Source: Cytophagaceae bacterium (GTDB lineage Bacteria > Bacteroidota > Bacteroidia > Cytophagales > Spirosomataceae). Taken from it: a DNA stretch of 11,198 bases. The stretch spans positions 1-11,198 of the forward strand of contig CANIYB010000050.1 in the NCBI GenBank assembly GCA_947471105.1, written 5' to 3'. This document shows positions 1 through 4,923 of the stretch, in pieces. The notes beneath the pieces are model-generated. The model was not told the origin of the DNA and did no database searches. It was given only the letters and a program-made list of their open reading frames with translations. Numbering within the stretch: position 1 is the stretch's first letter; each line of letters opens with the position of its first letter. A program made the translations under genes and the position numbers.

Positions 1-1
1 A

Positions 2-88
2 TTTGTGAAAAATAAAATGAAACAAGATGATTTAATCTTGGTCACCGGAAGTACCTATTTAATAGCAGAAATTGACGAACTAATTTAG
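2..88 (+). CDS. folC: FolC C-terminus (partial): folylpolyglutamate synthase / dihydrofolate synthase
   Basis: Only the last 28 codons are present; the gene runs off the left edge. The open frame ends at TAG 86-88. The visible tail contains DDLILVTGSTYLIAEI, which matches the conserved C-terminal strand of FolC/MurC-type ligases (the usual FolC ending is close to D-x-LVTGSLYLVGE). FolC adds glutamate to dihydropteroate and folates in the cytoplasm. The stop codon overlaps the GTG start of trmB by one base, so the two genes are probably co-transcribed and translationally coupled. The call rests on this short tail alone, so it is likely rather than certain. Confidence 0.7.
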   Translation, partial: FVKNKMKQDDLILVTGSTYLIAEIDELI

Positions 89-753
89 TGGGTAGAAATA
101 AGCATATAAAATATGAGTGGGCTGAGACATTAAATAATGTCATTCAGTATACCAAACCTGATTTTGGCCAACAAAAAGGACAATGGAATTCGAAGCAATT
201 TTTAAATGACAATCCCATTGTATTGGAATTAGGTTGTGGAAGGGGTGAATATACCAATGGATTAGCCAAAATATTTTTAGACAAAAATTTTATTGGTGTT
301 GACATTAAAGGGGATCGTTTGGCAGCAGCTGGTTTAGTGGCCCAACGAGAAAACCTAAATAACGTGGCATACTTACGAATCATGATGCAATTCATCGATG
401 ATTTTTTTGAAGAAAATGAGGTAGATGAAATTTGGATTACTTTCCCTGATCCAAGACCGAAAGATCGAGACGAGAAAAAAAGATTAACGCATCCCAATTT
501 TTTAAACAAATATCAGAAGGTATTAAAACCAGATGGAATTCTCCACCTCAAAACAGATTCCGCTCCCTTTTTTGAATATTCCATGGAAAGTTTACCTGCG
601 AATAAATTTGAAATCATCGCTAGCACAAATGACTTATATGAATCAACCTGGAATAAGGATCATTTTGGAATCAAAACAAGATTTGAGAAAATTTTCTACG
701 AAAAGGGATTTCCGATCAATTACCTAAGAGCGATAAATAAAAAAGAGGCCTAA
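88..753 (+). CDS. trmB: tRNA (guanine-N7-)-methyltransferase TrmB
   Basis: A 221-residue SAM-dependent enzyme that methylates guanine 46 in the variable loop of tRNAs, in the cytoplasm. The SAM-binding motif I ELGCGRGEY lies at residues 47-55, the motif II acidic strand (VDIKGDRL) at 71-78, and the TrmB signature FPDPRPKDRDEKKRLTHPNF at about 119-138. That signature includes the catalytic/guanine-binding FPDP and the T-H-P-x-F block. Length is normal for the family. The start is GTG at 88, because MGRNK is the usual N-terminal sequence of Bacteroidota TrmB and no in-frame ATG precedes the conserved region. It overlaps the folC stop (TAGTG), indicating coupling. There is no Shine-Dalgarno sequence, as is usual in this phylum. 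The 3' end runs into the convergent gap terminator. Confidence 0.96.
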   Translation: MGRNKHIKYEWAETLNNVIQYTKPDFGQQKGQWNSKQFLNDNPIVLELGCGRGEYTNGLAKIFLDKNFIGVDIKGDRLAAAGLVAQRENLNNVAYLRIMMQFIDDFFEENEVDEIWITFPDPRPKDRDEKKRLTHPNFLNKYQKVLKPDGILHLKTDSAPFFEYSMESLPANKFEIIASTNDLYESTWNKDHFGIKTRFEKIFYEKGFPINYLRAINKKEA

Positions 754-767
754 TTTCTTAAGCCTCT
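739..767 (-). terminator. Rho-independent terminator of gap (overlaps the trmB stop codon)
   Basis: Arms 744-753 and 758-767 form a 10-bp stem with one mismatch and a 4-nt loop. Read on the minus strand, the stem ends in AGGCCTCT followed by a T-run (739-744), the hallmark of an intrinsic terminator for gap, which ends 24 nt upstream. On the plus strand no T-run follows, so it would be a poor terminator for trmB. The left arm includes the trmB stop codon TAA (751-753). Confidence 0.85.
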
Positions 768-790
768 CGATTATATCATTATTTAATTTC

Positions 791-1783
791 TTAACCTACG
801 CGAGCAATTAAATCTGCAGCACGAGAAGAATATCCAAATTCATTGTCATACCAACCTACAACTTTAACTAAGTTACCCATTGCAGTAGTAAGATTAGAAT
901 CTAGAATACATGAATGTGGATTTCCAATAATATCAATAGAAACAATCTCATCCGTTGTATATTCTAATATCCCTTTCATTGGGCCATCAGCCGCTGCTTT
1001 TAAAGCTGCATTAATTTCCGCAACAGTAGTGTCACGCTTTAATAAAGCTGTAAAATCTGTAACTGAACCATCTGGAGTAGGAACACGCATAGCATTACCA
1101 TCTAATTTACCTTTTAAATGAGGTAAAACTAAACCCACTGCCTTAGCGGCACCGGTAGAGGTTGGTATAATCGAATAAGCTGCCGCACGAGAACGACGTA
1201 AATCCGAATGAGGAGCATCTTGCAAATTCTGATCAGCTGTATAAGCATGAACAGTAGTCATAAATCCTTTTTCAATTCCAAAAGCATCATCTAAAACCTT
1301 AGCCATGGGAGCTAAACAGTTGGTCGTACAAGAAGCATTTGAAATAATGGTCATCGAATCTGTTAAGGTTTCATCATTTACACCCAACACAACGGTTGGA
1401 ATATCACCTTTAGCAGGAGCAGAGATAATAACTTTACGCGCTCCAGCAGTTAAATGCTGTCCAGCACCATCTTGATCAATGAACCTACCAGTAGATTCTA
1501 AAACAACATCTATCCCTAAAGAAGCCCAAGGTAATAATTTAGGATCACGCTCAGCAAAAGACTTAATTACTTTCCCATTAACTGTAATGCTATTCGCATC
1601 AGAACTAACTGTACCATTGAAACGACCATGTACTGAATCATATTTCAATAGATGAGCCAAAGTTGCATTATCAGTTAAATCATTGATTGCAACAATTTCC
1701 ACATTTTCCTTTTCAAGCAATCTGCGAAAAGTAAGCCGACCGATGCGACCAAAACCATTAATAGCTACTTTAATTTTTTTCAT
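791..1783 (-). CDS. gap: Glyceraldehyde-3-phosphate dehydrogenase, type I (GAPDH)
   Basis: A 330-residue cytoplasmic enzyme that oxidises glyceraldehyde-3-phosphate to 1,3-bisphosphoglycerate with NAD in glycolysis, and runs in reverse in gluconeogenesis. The N-terminal Rossmann motif GFGRIGR is at residues 10-16. The acidic-strand segment AINDLTD (32-38) is typical of NAD-using forms. The signature SNASCTTNCLAP carries catalytic Cys152, with the partner His179 in TTVHAYT. The C-terminal substrate-binding region (RVPTPDGSVTD, WYDNEFGYS) is complete. Length and start are standard (MKKIKVAINGFG). The gene is a single unit with its own promoter and terminator, facing trmB. Nothing suggests an isozyme with unusual specificity. 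Confidence 0.98.
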   Translation of the reverse strand: MKKIKVAINGFGRIGRLTFRRLLEKENVEIVAINDLTDNATLAHLLKYDSVHGRFNGTVSSDANSITVNGKVIKSFAERDPKLLPWASLGIDVVLESTGRFIDQDGAGQHLTAGARKVIISAPAKGDIPTVVLGVNDETLTDSMTIISNASCTTNCLAPMAKVLDDAFGIEKGFMTTVHAYTADQNLQDAPHSDLRRSRAAAYSIIPTSTGAAKAVGLVLPHLKGKLDGNAMRVPTPDGSVTDFTALLKRDTTVAEINAALKAAADGPMKGILEYTTDEIVSIDIIGNPHSCILDSNLTTAMGNLVKVVGWYDNEFGYSSRAADLIARVG

Positions 1784-1815
1784 TGAATAAATAATTTGAT
1801 TTCCTTATTAAAAAT

Positions 1816-1846
1816 CAAAATTATAAAATAAATATAACTATAACAA
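1816..1846 (-). promoter_or_regulatory. Bacteroidota-type promoter of gap
   Basis: On the minus strand the sequence reads TTG (1846-1844), 20 nt, then TAATTTTG (1823-1816). This matches the TTG-N~20-TAnnTTTG consensus of the Bacteroidota primary sigma factor. Transcription would start about 6-8 nt further on (near 1809), giving a leader of about 25 nt before the ATG at 1783. A weak purine-rich AAGGAA lies about 20 nt upstream of the ATG, too far to be a typical ribosome-binding site. Confidence 0.7.
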
Positions 1847-1994
1847 GTTTTTAAAATGCAATTATGGCTATTTAAACGTTTTAAAATAAGATTCTTACAA
1901 ATGTAAATCGTACTATTATTATTTATCTAAAATGCTAATTATTGTATTTATGTAAAATAAATCATGGATACGTTTTTTATTCAAACAATTTTGC

Positions 1995-2009
1995 TATATT
2001 TGTATATCA
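1995..2009 (+). promoter_or_regulatory. Candidate promoter (-7 element) upstream of dapD / small ORF
   Basis: TATATTTG (1995-2002) is a full match to the Bacteroidota TAnnTTTG element. No clear TTG lies 19-21 nt upstream (only a T-run at 1973-1978), so the -33 element is weak. Transcription would start near 2009, giving a dapD leader of about 280 nt. No better promoter was found closer to dapD. Confidence 0.35.
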
Positions 2010-2039
2010 AAATACTTCAATCATCTGATGGGGTAGGGG

Positions 2040-2056
2040 AGTGACAGAATGTCACT
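2040..2056 (+). other. Hairpin over the start of a possible small ORF
   Basis: AGTGACA (2040-2046) and TGTCACT (2050-2056) form a perfect 7-bp stem with a GAA loop. The ATG at 2049 would sit in the loop/stem. A second TGTCA copy at 2057-2061 could pair with the same left arm, giving alternative folds. Confidence 0.5.
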
Positions 2057-2099
2057 TGTCAATTTAGCTAAATTCAAGGCTAAGAAATCACAAAATTAA
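2049..2099 (+). CDS. Possible 16-residue leader peptide, lysine-rich
   Basis: An ATG-started frame encodes MSLVNLAKFKAKKSQN and stops at TAA 2097-2099. It follows a G-rich GGGGAG patch 7 nt upstream, which could act as a ribosome-binding site (rare in this phylum). It sits 190 nt upstream of dapD, a lysine-pathway gene, and contains four lysines in six residues (8-13). That would suit a leader-peptide attenuator, but AAA/AAG codons are common in AT-rich DNA, and a frame this short can occur by chance. No family is recognised. Confidence 0.2.
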   Translation: MSLVNLAKFKAKKSQN

Positions 2100-2106
2100 A
2101 TTTTGT
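2090..2106 (+). repeat. AT-rich inverted repeat overlapping the small ORF stop
   Basis: ACAAAATT (2090-2097) and AATTTTGT (2099-2106) are perfect 8-bp arms around a single A. As RNA it would fold with a small loop opened from the centre; a short TTT and mixed sequence follow. It is too AT-rich and lacks the T-tract of a convincing terminator. Confidence 0.4.
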
Positions 2107-2173
2107 TTCATTGTGTAACTAATTGAAAATCAATTACATAAATTATTAAAGTTTAAGTTAAATTGAATCAGCA

Positions 2174-2187
2174 TTTTGTATACAAAA
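2174..2187. repeat. Perfect 14-bp palindrome upstream of dapD (possible operator)
   Basis: TTTTGTATACAAAA is fully self-complementary and lies 102 nt upstream of the dapD ATG. Its half-site TTTTGT is the same as that found around the XRE regulator promoter (4052-4057 / 4070-4075) and at 3994-4007. It could bind a dimeric regulator, but AT-rich palindromes of this length can arise by chance. Confidence 0.3.
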
Positions 2188-2288
2188 ACAGTAAAAAGGC
2201 TTAATTAGCGATCATTTATTTTATAAATCCATTGAGAATTTCATCATTTTACCCGTTCTTTGTCTTTCAATAATTGCATAAGATTTAT

Positions 2289-3107
2289 ATGAATACGTTA
2301 GAAAAATTAATTTTAGAGGCTTGGGATAATCCAGAGTTAAGAAAAAACGCTGAAACGGTTAAAGCGATAGAAGATGTAGTTGAATTGGTGGATAAGGGTC
2401 AGCTTAGAACGGCCGCACCTAAGGAAGATGGAACATGGCAAGTAAATGAATGGGTAAAAAAGGCGATTGTTATGTATTTTCCTATTCGCCAGATGGAAGT
2501 TAGTGAAGTTGGGATATTTGAATACCATGATAAAATGCGTTTAAAGTCGAATTATAAGGAATTGGGAGTTAGAATTGTTCCACCAGCTGTCGCTCGTTAT
2601 GGCGCATATTTAGCTGAAGGGACTATTTTAATGCCTTCTTATGTCAATATTGGGGCATTTGTGGACGAGGGAACCATGGTGGATACTTGGGCAACGGTTG
2701 GAAGTTGTGCTCAAATAGGCAAACATGTACATTTAAGTGGTGGTGTTGGCATAGGTGGAGTTTTAGAACCACCTCAAGCATCCCCTGTTATTATAGAGGA
2801 TGGAGCATTTATTGGATCTCGTTGTATTGTAGTAGAAGGAGCGCATATAGGTAAAAAAGCAGTCTTGGGCGCAGGAGTAACCATAACAGGCTCATCAAAA
2901 ATCATCGATGTTTCCGGTCCAGAACCCGTTGAGTATATTGGATTTGTTCCTGAGAATTCAGTTGTTATTCCTGGTAGCATTCAAAAAACATTCCCAGCGG
3001 GTACTTATGGAGTACCTTGTGCACTGATTATAGGCAAAAGAAAAGAGAGTACGGATTTGAAAACATCCTTAAATCAAGCATTACGTGAAAATAATGTCGT
3101 AGTCTAA
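2289..3107 (+). CDS. dapD: 2,3,4,5-tetrahydropyridine-2,6-dicarboxylate N-succinyltransferase (DapD)
   Basis: A 272-residue cytoplasmic enzyme that transfers succinyl from succinyl-CoA to tetrahydrodipicolinate, in the succinylase branch of the meso-diaminopimelate/lysine pathway. An N-terminal alpha-helical domain (about 1-95) precedes a left-handed beta-helix built from hexapeptide repeats (about 100-250). The signature GTMVDTWATVGSCAQIG starts near residue 128 and carries the conserved Asp132. A second hexapeptide-rich block follows at about 171-200. The start is ATG 2289 (MNTLEKLI). An upstream in-frame TTG at 2274 adds five residues that do not fit the family. No Shine-Dalgarno sequence is visible. 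It is expressed alone, ending in the strong terminator at 3132-3158, and its presence implies that this organism uses the succinylated DAP route. Confidence 0.97.
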   Translation: MNTLEKLILEAWDNPELRKNAETVKAIEDVVELVDKGQLRTAAPKEDGTWQVNEWVKKAIVMYFPIRQMEVSEVGIFEYHDKMRLKSNYKELGVRIVPPAVARYGAYLAEGTILMPSYVNIGAFVDEGTMVDTWATVGSCAQIGKHVHLSGGVGIGGVLEPPQASPVIIEDGAFIGSRCIVVEGAHIGKKAVLGAGVTITGSSKIIDVSGPEPVEYIGFVPENSVVIPGSIQKTFPAGTYGVPCALIIGKRKESTDLKTSLNQALRENNVVV

Positions 3108-3131
3108 TCCAAAATCAATGATTACCTTTAC

Positions 3132-3158
3132 ACCCGGTCTTATACACCGGGTTTTTTT
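3132..3158 (+). terminator. Rho-independent terminator of dapD
   Basis: ACCCGGT (3132-3138) pairs perfectly with ACCGGGT (3146-3152) around a 7-nt loop and is followed by a run of seven T (3152-3158). It lies 24 nt after the dapD stop. The T-run touches the ATG of cvfB at 3159. Confidence 0.9.
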
Positions 3159-4001
3159 ATGGAAAATGAATTGAAAATTGGCGAATACAATAGCCTACGT
3201 ATAATTAAAGAAGTTCCTTTCGGGCTTTACCTAGATGGATATGAGGACGAAATATTGCTTCCGCTGCAGTATGTGCCCGAAACATACCAAATAGATGATA
3301 TTTTAGAGGTTTTTATATACCGAGATTCTGAAGACCGGATAATAGCAACAACGCTAAAACCTTTTGCGACAATCAACCAATTTGCTTATTTGGAAGTACA
3401 TTCAGTAACTCCTTTAGGTGTATTTTTGGAATGGGGTTTAGCTAAACACCTATTTGTTCCTTTTAGCCAGCAATTTCAAAAAATGACGGTTGGCAGATCC
3501 TATCTTGTCTACATTTACCTTGATGCACAAACGGATCGTATTGTAGCTTCTGCACGTGTGGAAAAATTTCTACCGGTTGTTGACGCAGAAAGTATGTTTA
3601 CAATTGGCGACAAAATAGAAGTGATTCCATTTGAATACACAGATCTAGGAATTAAATGTTTGGTTAACAATTGTGTCATCGGATTGTTGTTCAATAATCA
3701 AGTGTTTACAAAACTAAACATGGGCCAAATAACCAGTGTTTACATATCTAACATTAGGCCAGACGGTAAATTAGATTTAAGATTAGAACCTATGGGTCAT
3801 GTGCGAGTTGACAATCAAATCACTCGTCTTTTAGATGCATTAAAAGAAAACAATGGCGTACTAATGCTGCATGATAAAAGTCCAGCCGAGCTCATTTATG
3901 ATCAGTTAGGTATGTCTAAAAAAGATTTCAAGAAGGCTGTAGGAGGTTTATACAAAAGTAAACAAATTACCATTCATCACGATTGTATATCACTTTTGTA
4001 A
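3159..4001 (+). CDS. cvfB: CvfB family S1-domain RNA-binding protein (YitL-like)
   Basis: A 280-residue protein of the CvfB family, RNA-binding proteins with tandem S1-like beta-barrels and a C-terminal winged helix. In Staphylococcus the family affects virulence-gene expression; its role here is unknown. Visible parts are S1-like domain 1 (about 4-63, KIGEYNSLRI...FGLYLDG...EILLPLQYVP...VFIYRDSEDRIIATT), S1-like domain 2 (about 70-135, LGVFLEWG...LFVPFSQQ...IVASARVEKF), a third barrel (about 145-212) and a winged helix (about 220-280, LIYDQLGMSKKDFKKAVGGLYKSKQI). Length is normal. ATG 3159 directly follows the dapD terminator; TTG 3171 is an alternative. No own promoter is clear, so it may depend on terminator readthrough or a poorly matching promoter. 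Confidence 0.9.
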   Translation: MENELKIGEYNSLRIIKEVPFGLYLDGYEDEILLPLQYVPETYQIDDILEVFIYRDSEDRIIATTLKPFATINQFAYLEVHSVTPLGVFLEWGLAKHLFVPFSQQFQKMTVGRSYLVYIYLDAQTDRIVASARVEKFLPVVDAESMFTIGDKIEVIPFEYTDLGIKCLVNNCVIGLLFNNQVFTKLNMGQITSVYISNIRPDGKLDLRLEPMGHVRVDNQITRLLDALKENNGVLMLHDKSPAELIYDQLGMSKKDFKKAVGGLYKSKQITIHHDCISLL

Positions 4002-4007
4002 ACAAAA
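3994..4007. repeat. TTTTGT-AA-ACAAAA inverted repeat at the end of cvfB
   Basis: Six-bp arms around a 2-nt centre, overlapping the cvfB stop codon. The longer 8-mer ACTTTTGT (3992-3999) recurs exactly at 4050-4057, and in reverse at 4070-4077, both at the XRE regulator promoter. It could be an auxiliary operator half-site; it lacks the GC stem expected of a terminator. Confidence 0.35.
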
Positions 4008-4025
4008 ATATATCTTAATTTTTTG

Positions 4026-4056
4026 TTGCATTTCTATTGACTAAAATTTACTTTTG
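4026..4056 (+). promoter_or_regulatory. Bacteroidota-type promoter of the XRE regulator
   Basis: TTG (4026-4028), exactly 20 nt, then TACTTTTG (4049-4056) gives a full match to the phylum's TTG-N~20-TAnnTTTG consensus. The predicted start is near 4062-4064, so the leader before ATG 4085 is only about 20 nt. The -7 element coincides with the left arm of the inverted repeat 4049-4078. Confidence 0.72.
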
Positions 4057-4078
4057 TTACTGGTTATTTACAAAAGTA
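4049..4078. promoter_or_regulatory. Candidate autoregulatory operator (9-bp inverted repeat)
   Basis: TACTTTTGT (4049-4057) and ACAAAAGTA (4070-4078) are perfect inverted arms with a 12-nt spacer, so their centres lie 21 bp (two helical turns) apart. The left arm is the promoter -7 element and the right arm lies in the transcribed leader, just ahead of the regulator's ATG. A dimer bound here would block transcription. That the XRE protein itself binds is inference; a leader hairpin is an alternative. Confidence 0.5.
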
Positions 4079-4084
4079 TTTTTT

Positions 4085-4594
4085 ATGAATCTAAGTGATA
4101 AAATAGAATTGTTAATTAAAAGAAAGCAAATGAGTTCTTCTCAGTTTGCGGATGTATTAGGAATTCCTCGGAGCAGTATATCTCATATATTATCAGGCAG
4201 AAATAAACCAAGCTTAGATGTTGTCCAAAAAATACTAAGCGCTTTTCCTGAGGTTAGTGCAGAAGACTTATTATTTGAGGATCGAACATTAATTGTTTCG
4301 GGCACAAAATTACCCACTCCTTCGGGTCAAGAAATTTTGCCATTGAATAATTTATTTGATGCGCAAAATGATACCGCTTCAGAATCCGTTAAAAATAATT
4401 TACCGGAGTCTACTATTGTACGATCAAATCTCAGGCGGTCAGTAAAAGAAAGTAATTTAACGCCTAATGCAGTGGGTAATACTGGTTCAGATAATAATAT
4501 ACCCACCTCGGGTAGGTCTCTTCAAAAGAAAATTGATCGTGTCATTATATTTTATTCCGATGGCACATTTACAGAAAGTAAACCCTCTGATTAA
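4085..4594 (+). CDS. XRE/Cro-family helix-turn-helix regulator next to putative oriC
   Basis: A 169-residue putative DNA-binding protein. The N-terminal HTH_3 (lambda repressor-like) domain covers about residues 5-62; the helix-turn-helix spans SQFADVLGIPRSSISHILSG (19-38), followed by the family-typical RNKPSLDVVQKIL. Residues 70-145 are a polar, low-complexity linker rich in Asn/Ser/Thr. The last 20 residues hold a compact block (KIDRVIIFYSDGTF, about 149-162) of a type seen at the C-terminus of XRE proteins in Bacteroidota. Its function is unknown to me. ATG 4085 is chosen because it follows the promoter and begins the HTH domain; the upstream in-frame TTG 4037 would precede the predicted transcription start. 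Probably self-regulated through the inverted repeat at 4049-4078. Its target genes cannot be read from the sequence. Confidence 0.85.
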   Translation: MNLSDKIELLIKRKQMSSSQFADVLGIPRSSISHILSGRNKPSLDVVQKILSAFPEVSAEDLLFEDRTLIVSGTKLPTPSGQEILPLNNLFDAQNDTASESVKNNLPESTIVRSNLRRSVKESNLTPNAVGNTGSDNNIPTSGRSLQKKIDRVIIFYSDGTFTESKPSD

Positions 4595-4609
4595 TCATCT
4601 GATTAATGG
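4586..4609. repeat. Tandem 12-bp repeat at the left edge of the putative oriC
   Basis: TCTGATTAATCA (4586-4597) is followed directly by TCTGATTAATGG (4598-4609), 10 of 12 bases identical. The first copy includes the XRE stop codon. The core TGATTAAT recurs at 4912-4919 near the right edge of the same intergenic region. The repeat also creates a 7-bp inverted repeat (TTAATCA/TGATTAA) without a T-tract. Confidence 0.45.
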
Positions 4610-4673
4610 ATTACATTTCAGGGAATTCTGTTGATCAAAATATCAATCCATTTCATGATCTAATGAGCTCTAC

Positions 4674-4704
4674 TTATCCACAAGATATCCACACTTGTGC
4701 ACAA
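4674..4704 (+). other. Left DnaA-box cluster of the putative oriC
   Basis: Three boxes lie almost in phase: a perfect TTATCCACA at 4674-4682, ATATCCACA at 4685-4693 (first base changed, 11 bp on) and TTGTGCACA at 4695-4703 (10 bp further). The third forms the palindrome TTGTGCACAA (4695-4704) and so reads as a weak box on both strands. Spacing of 10-11 bp puts all three on one helix face, as expected for cooperative DnaA loading. Confidence 0.7.
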
Positions 4705-4743
4705 TTGTATTTTGGAAAAGACTCATAGGTCGATGAATATATC

Positions 4744-4752
4744 TTATCCACA
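4744..4752 (+). other. DnaA box (perfect TTATCCACA)
   Basis: Exact match to the high-affinity DnaA box, 22 bp upstream (start to start) of the next box at 4766, in the same orientation and so about two helical turns away. Confidence 0.75.
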
Positions 4753-4761
4753 GGTTTAACC

Positions 4762-4793
4762 CCACTTATCCACAGGAAATTGTGGATAAGTGG
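4762..4793. other. Head-to-head DnaA-box pair in a 13-bp perfect inverted repeat
   Basis: CCACTTATCCACA (4762-4774) and TGTGGATAAGTGG (4781-4793) are exact reverse complements with spacer GGAAAT. Each arm holds a perfect DnaA box (4766-4774 plus, 4781-4789 minus). If two extra C are allowed in the left arm, the symmetry extends further through TTAACC/GGTTAA. The conserved flanks beyond the 9-mers suggest either selection on the pair or a hairpin-forming element. Confidence 0.8.
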
Positions 4794-4893
4794 TTAATAT
4801 GTTAACAATTGGTTCAAACATGCACTTTTGATCACATATAGTAAGGCTTATGCTAAATAAAATTATAGCCTAAACAAGCCCAGATGGTATTTT

Positions 4894-4923
4894 TTGACTT
4901 TGGCTTAATATTGATTAATTTTA
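4894..4923 (+). promoter_or_regulatory. Probable promoter of the NTP-pyrophosphohydrolase/two-component operon
   Basis: TTG (4894-4896), 19 nt, then TAATTTTA (4916-4923), one base from the TAnnTTTG consensus. The start would be near 4930, about 15 nt before ATG 4945. It lies inside the right part of the putative oriC. Confidence 0.45.

Larger units (their letters stand above)
1784..2288. other. Long intergenic region between divergent gap and dapD
   Basis: This is 505 nt of very AT-rich DNA. It holds the gap promoter (1816-1846), a candidate plus-strand -7 element (1995-2002), a G-rich patch (2030-2041), a hairpin over a possible small start codon (2040-2056), a possible 16-codon frame (2049-2099), two AT-rich hairpins (2090-2106 and 2121-2135) and a perfect palindrome (2174-2187). 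I see no tRNA, no recognised riboswitch and no larger gene. It is longer than a simple divergent promoter region needs, so a regulated leader or small RNA is possible. Confidence 0.6.

Noticed and set aside
144..509. Open frame antisense to trmB
   Set aside because: No recognisable domain, fully inside a well-supported gene; a shadow of its codon pattern. The same holds for the open frames at 843-1121 (opposite gap) and 6389-6883 (opposite the kinase).
2030..2041. G-quadruplex
   Set aside because: Only two G4 runs are present; four are needed for an intramolecular quadruplex.
2274..2288. TTG codon extending dapD by five residues
   Set aside because: The extra residues (M/L-H-K-I-Y) do not fit DapD N-termini, and ATG 2289 gives the normal 272-residue protein.
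2009..2288. Known riboswitch (lysine, TPP, SAM) upstream of dapD
   Set aside because: None of the conserved core sequences of these classes could be recognised; only simple hairpins are visible.
3994..4025. Terminator of cvfB (TTTTGT/ACAAAA plus a downstream T-rich tract)
   Set aside because: The stem is too short and AT-rich, with a 2-nt loop, and the T-tract is 9 nt away and interrupted.
4037..4084. TTG codon extending the XRE regulator by 16 residues
   Set aside because: It lies upstream of the predicted transcription start, inside the promoter and inverted repeat; ATG 4085 begins the HTH domain correctly.
4591..4606. Terminator of the XRE gene (TTAATCA/TGATTAA)
   Set aside because: AT-only stem with a 2-nt loop and no T-run after it; better seen as part of the tandem 12-bp repeat.
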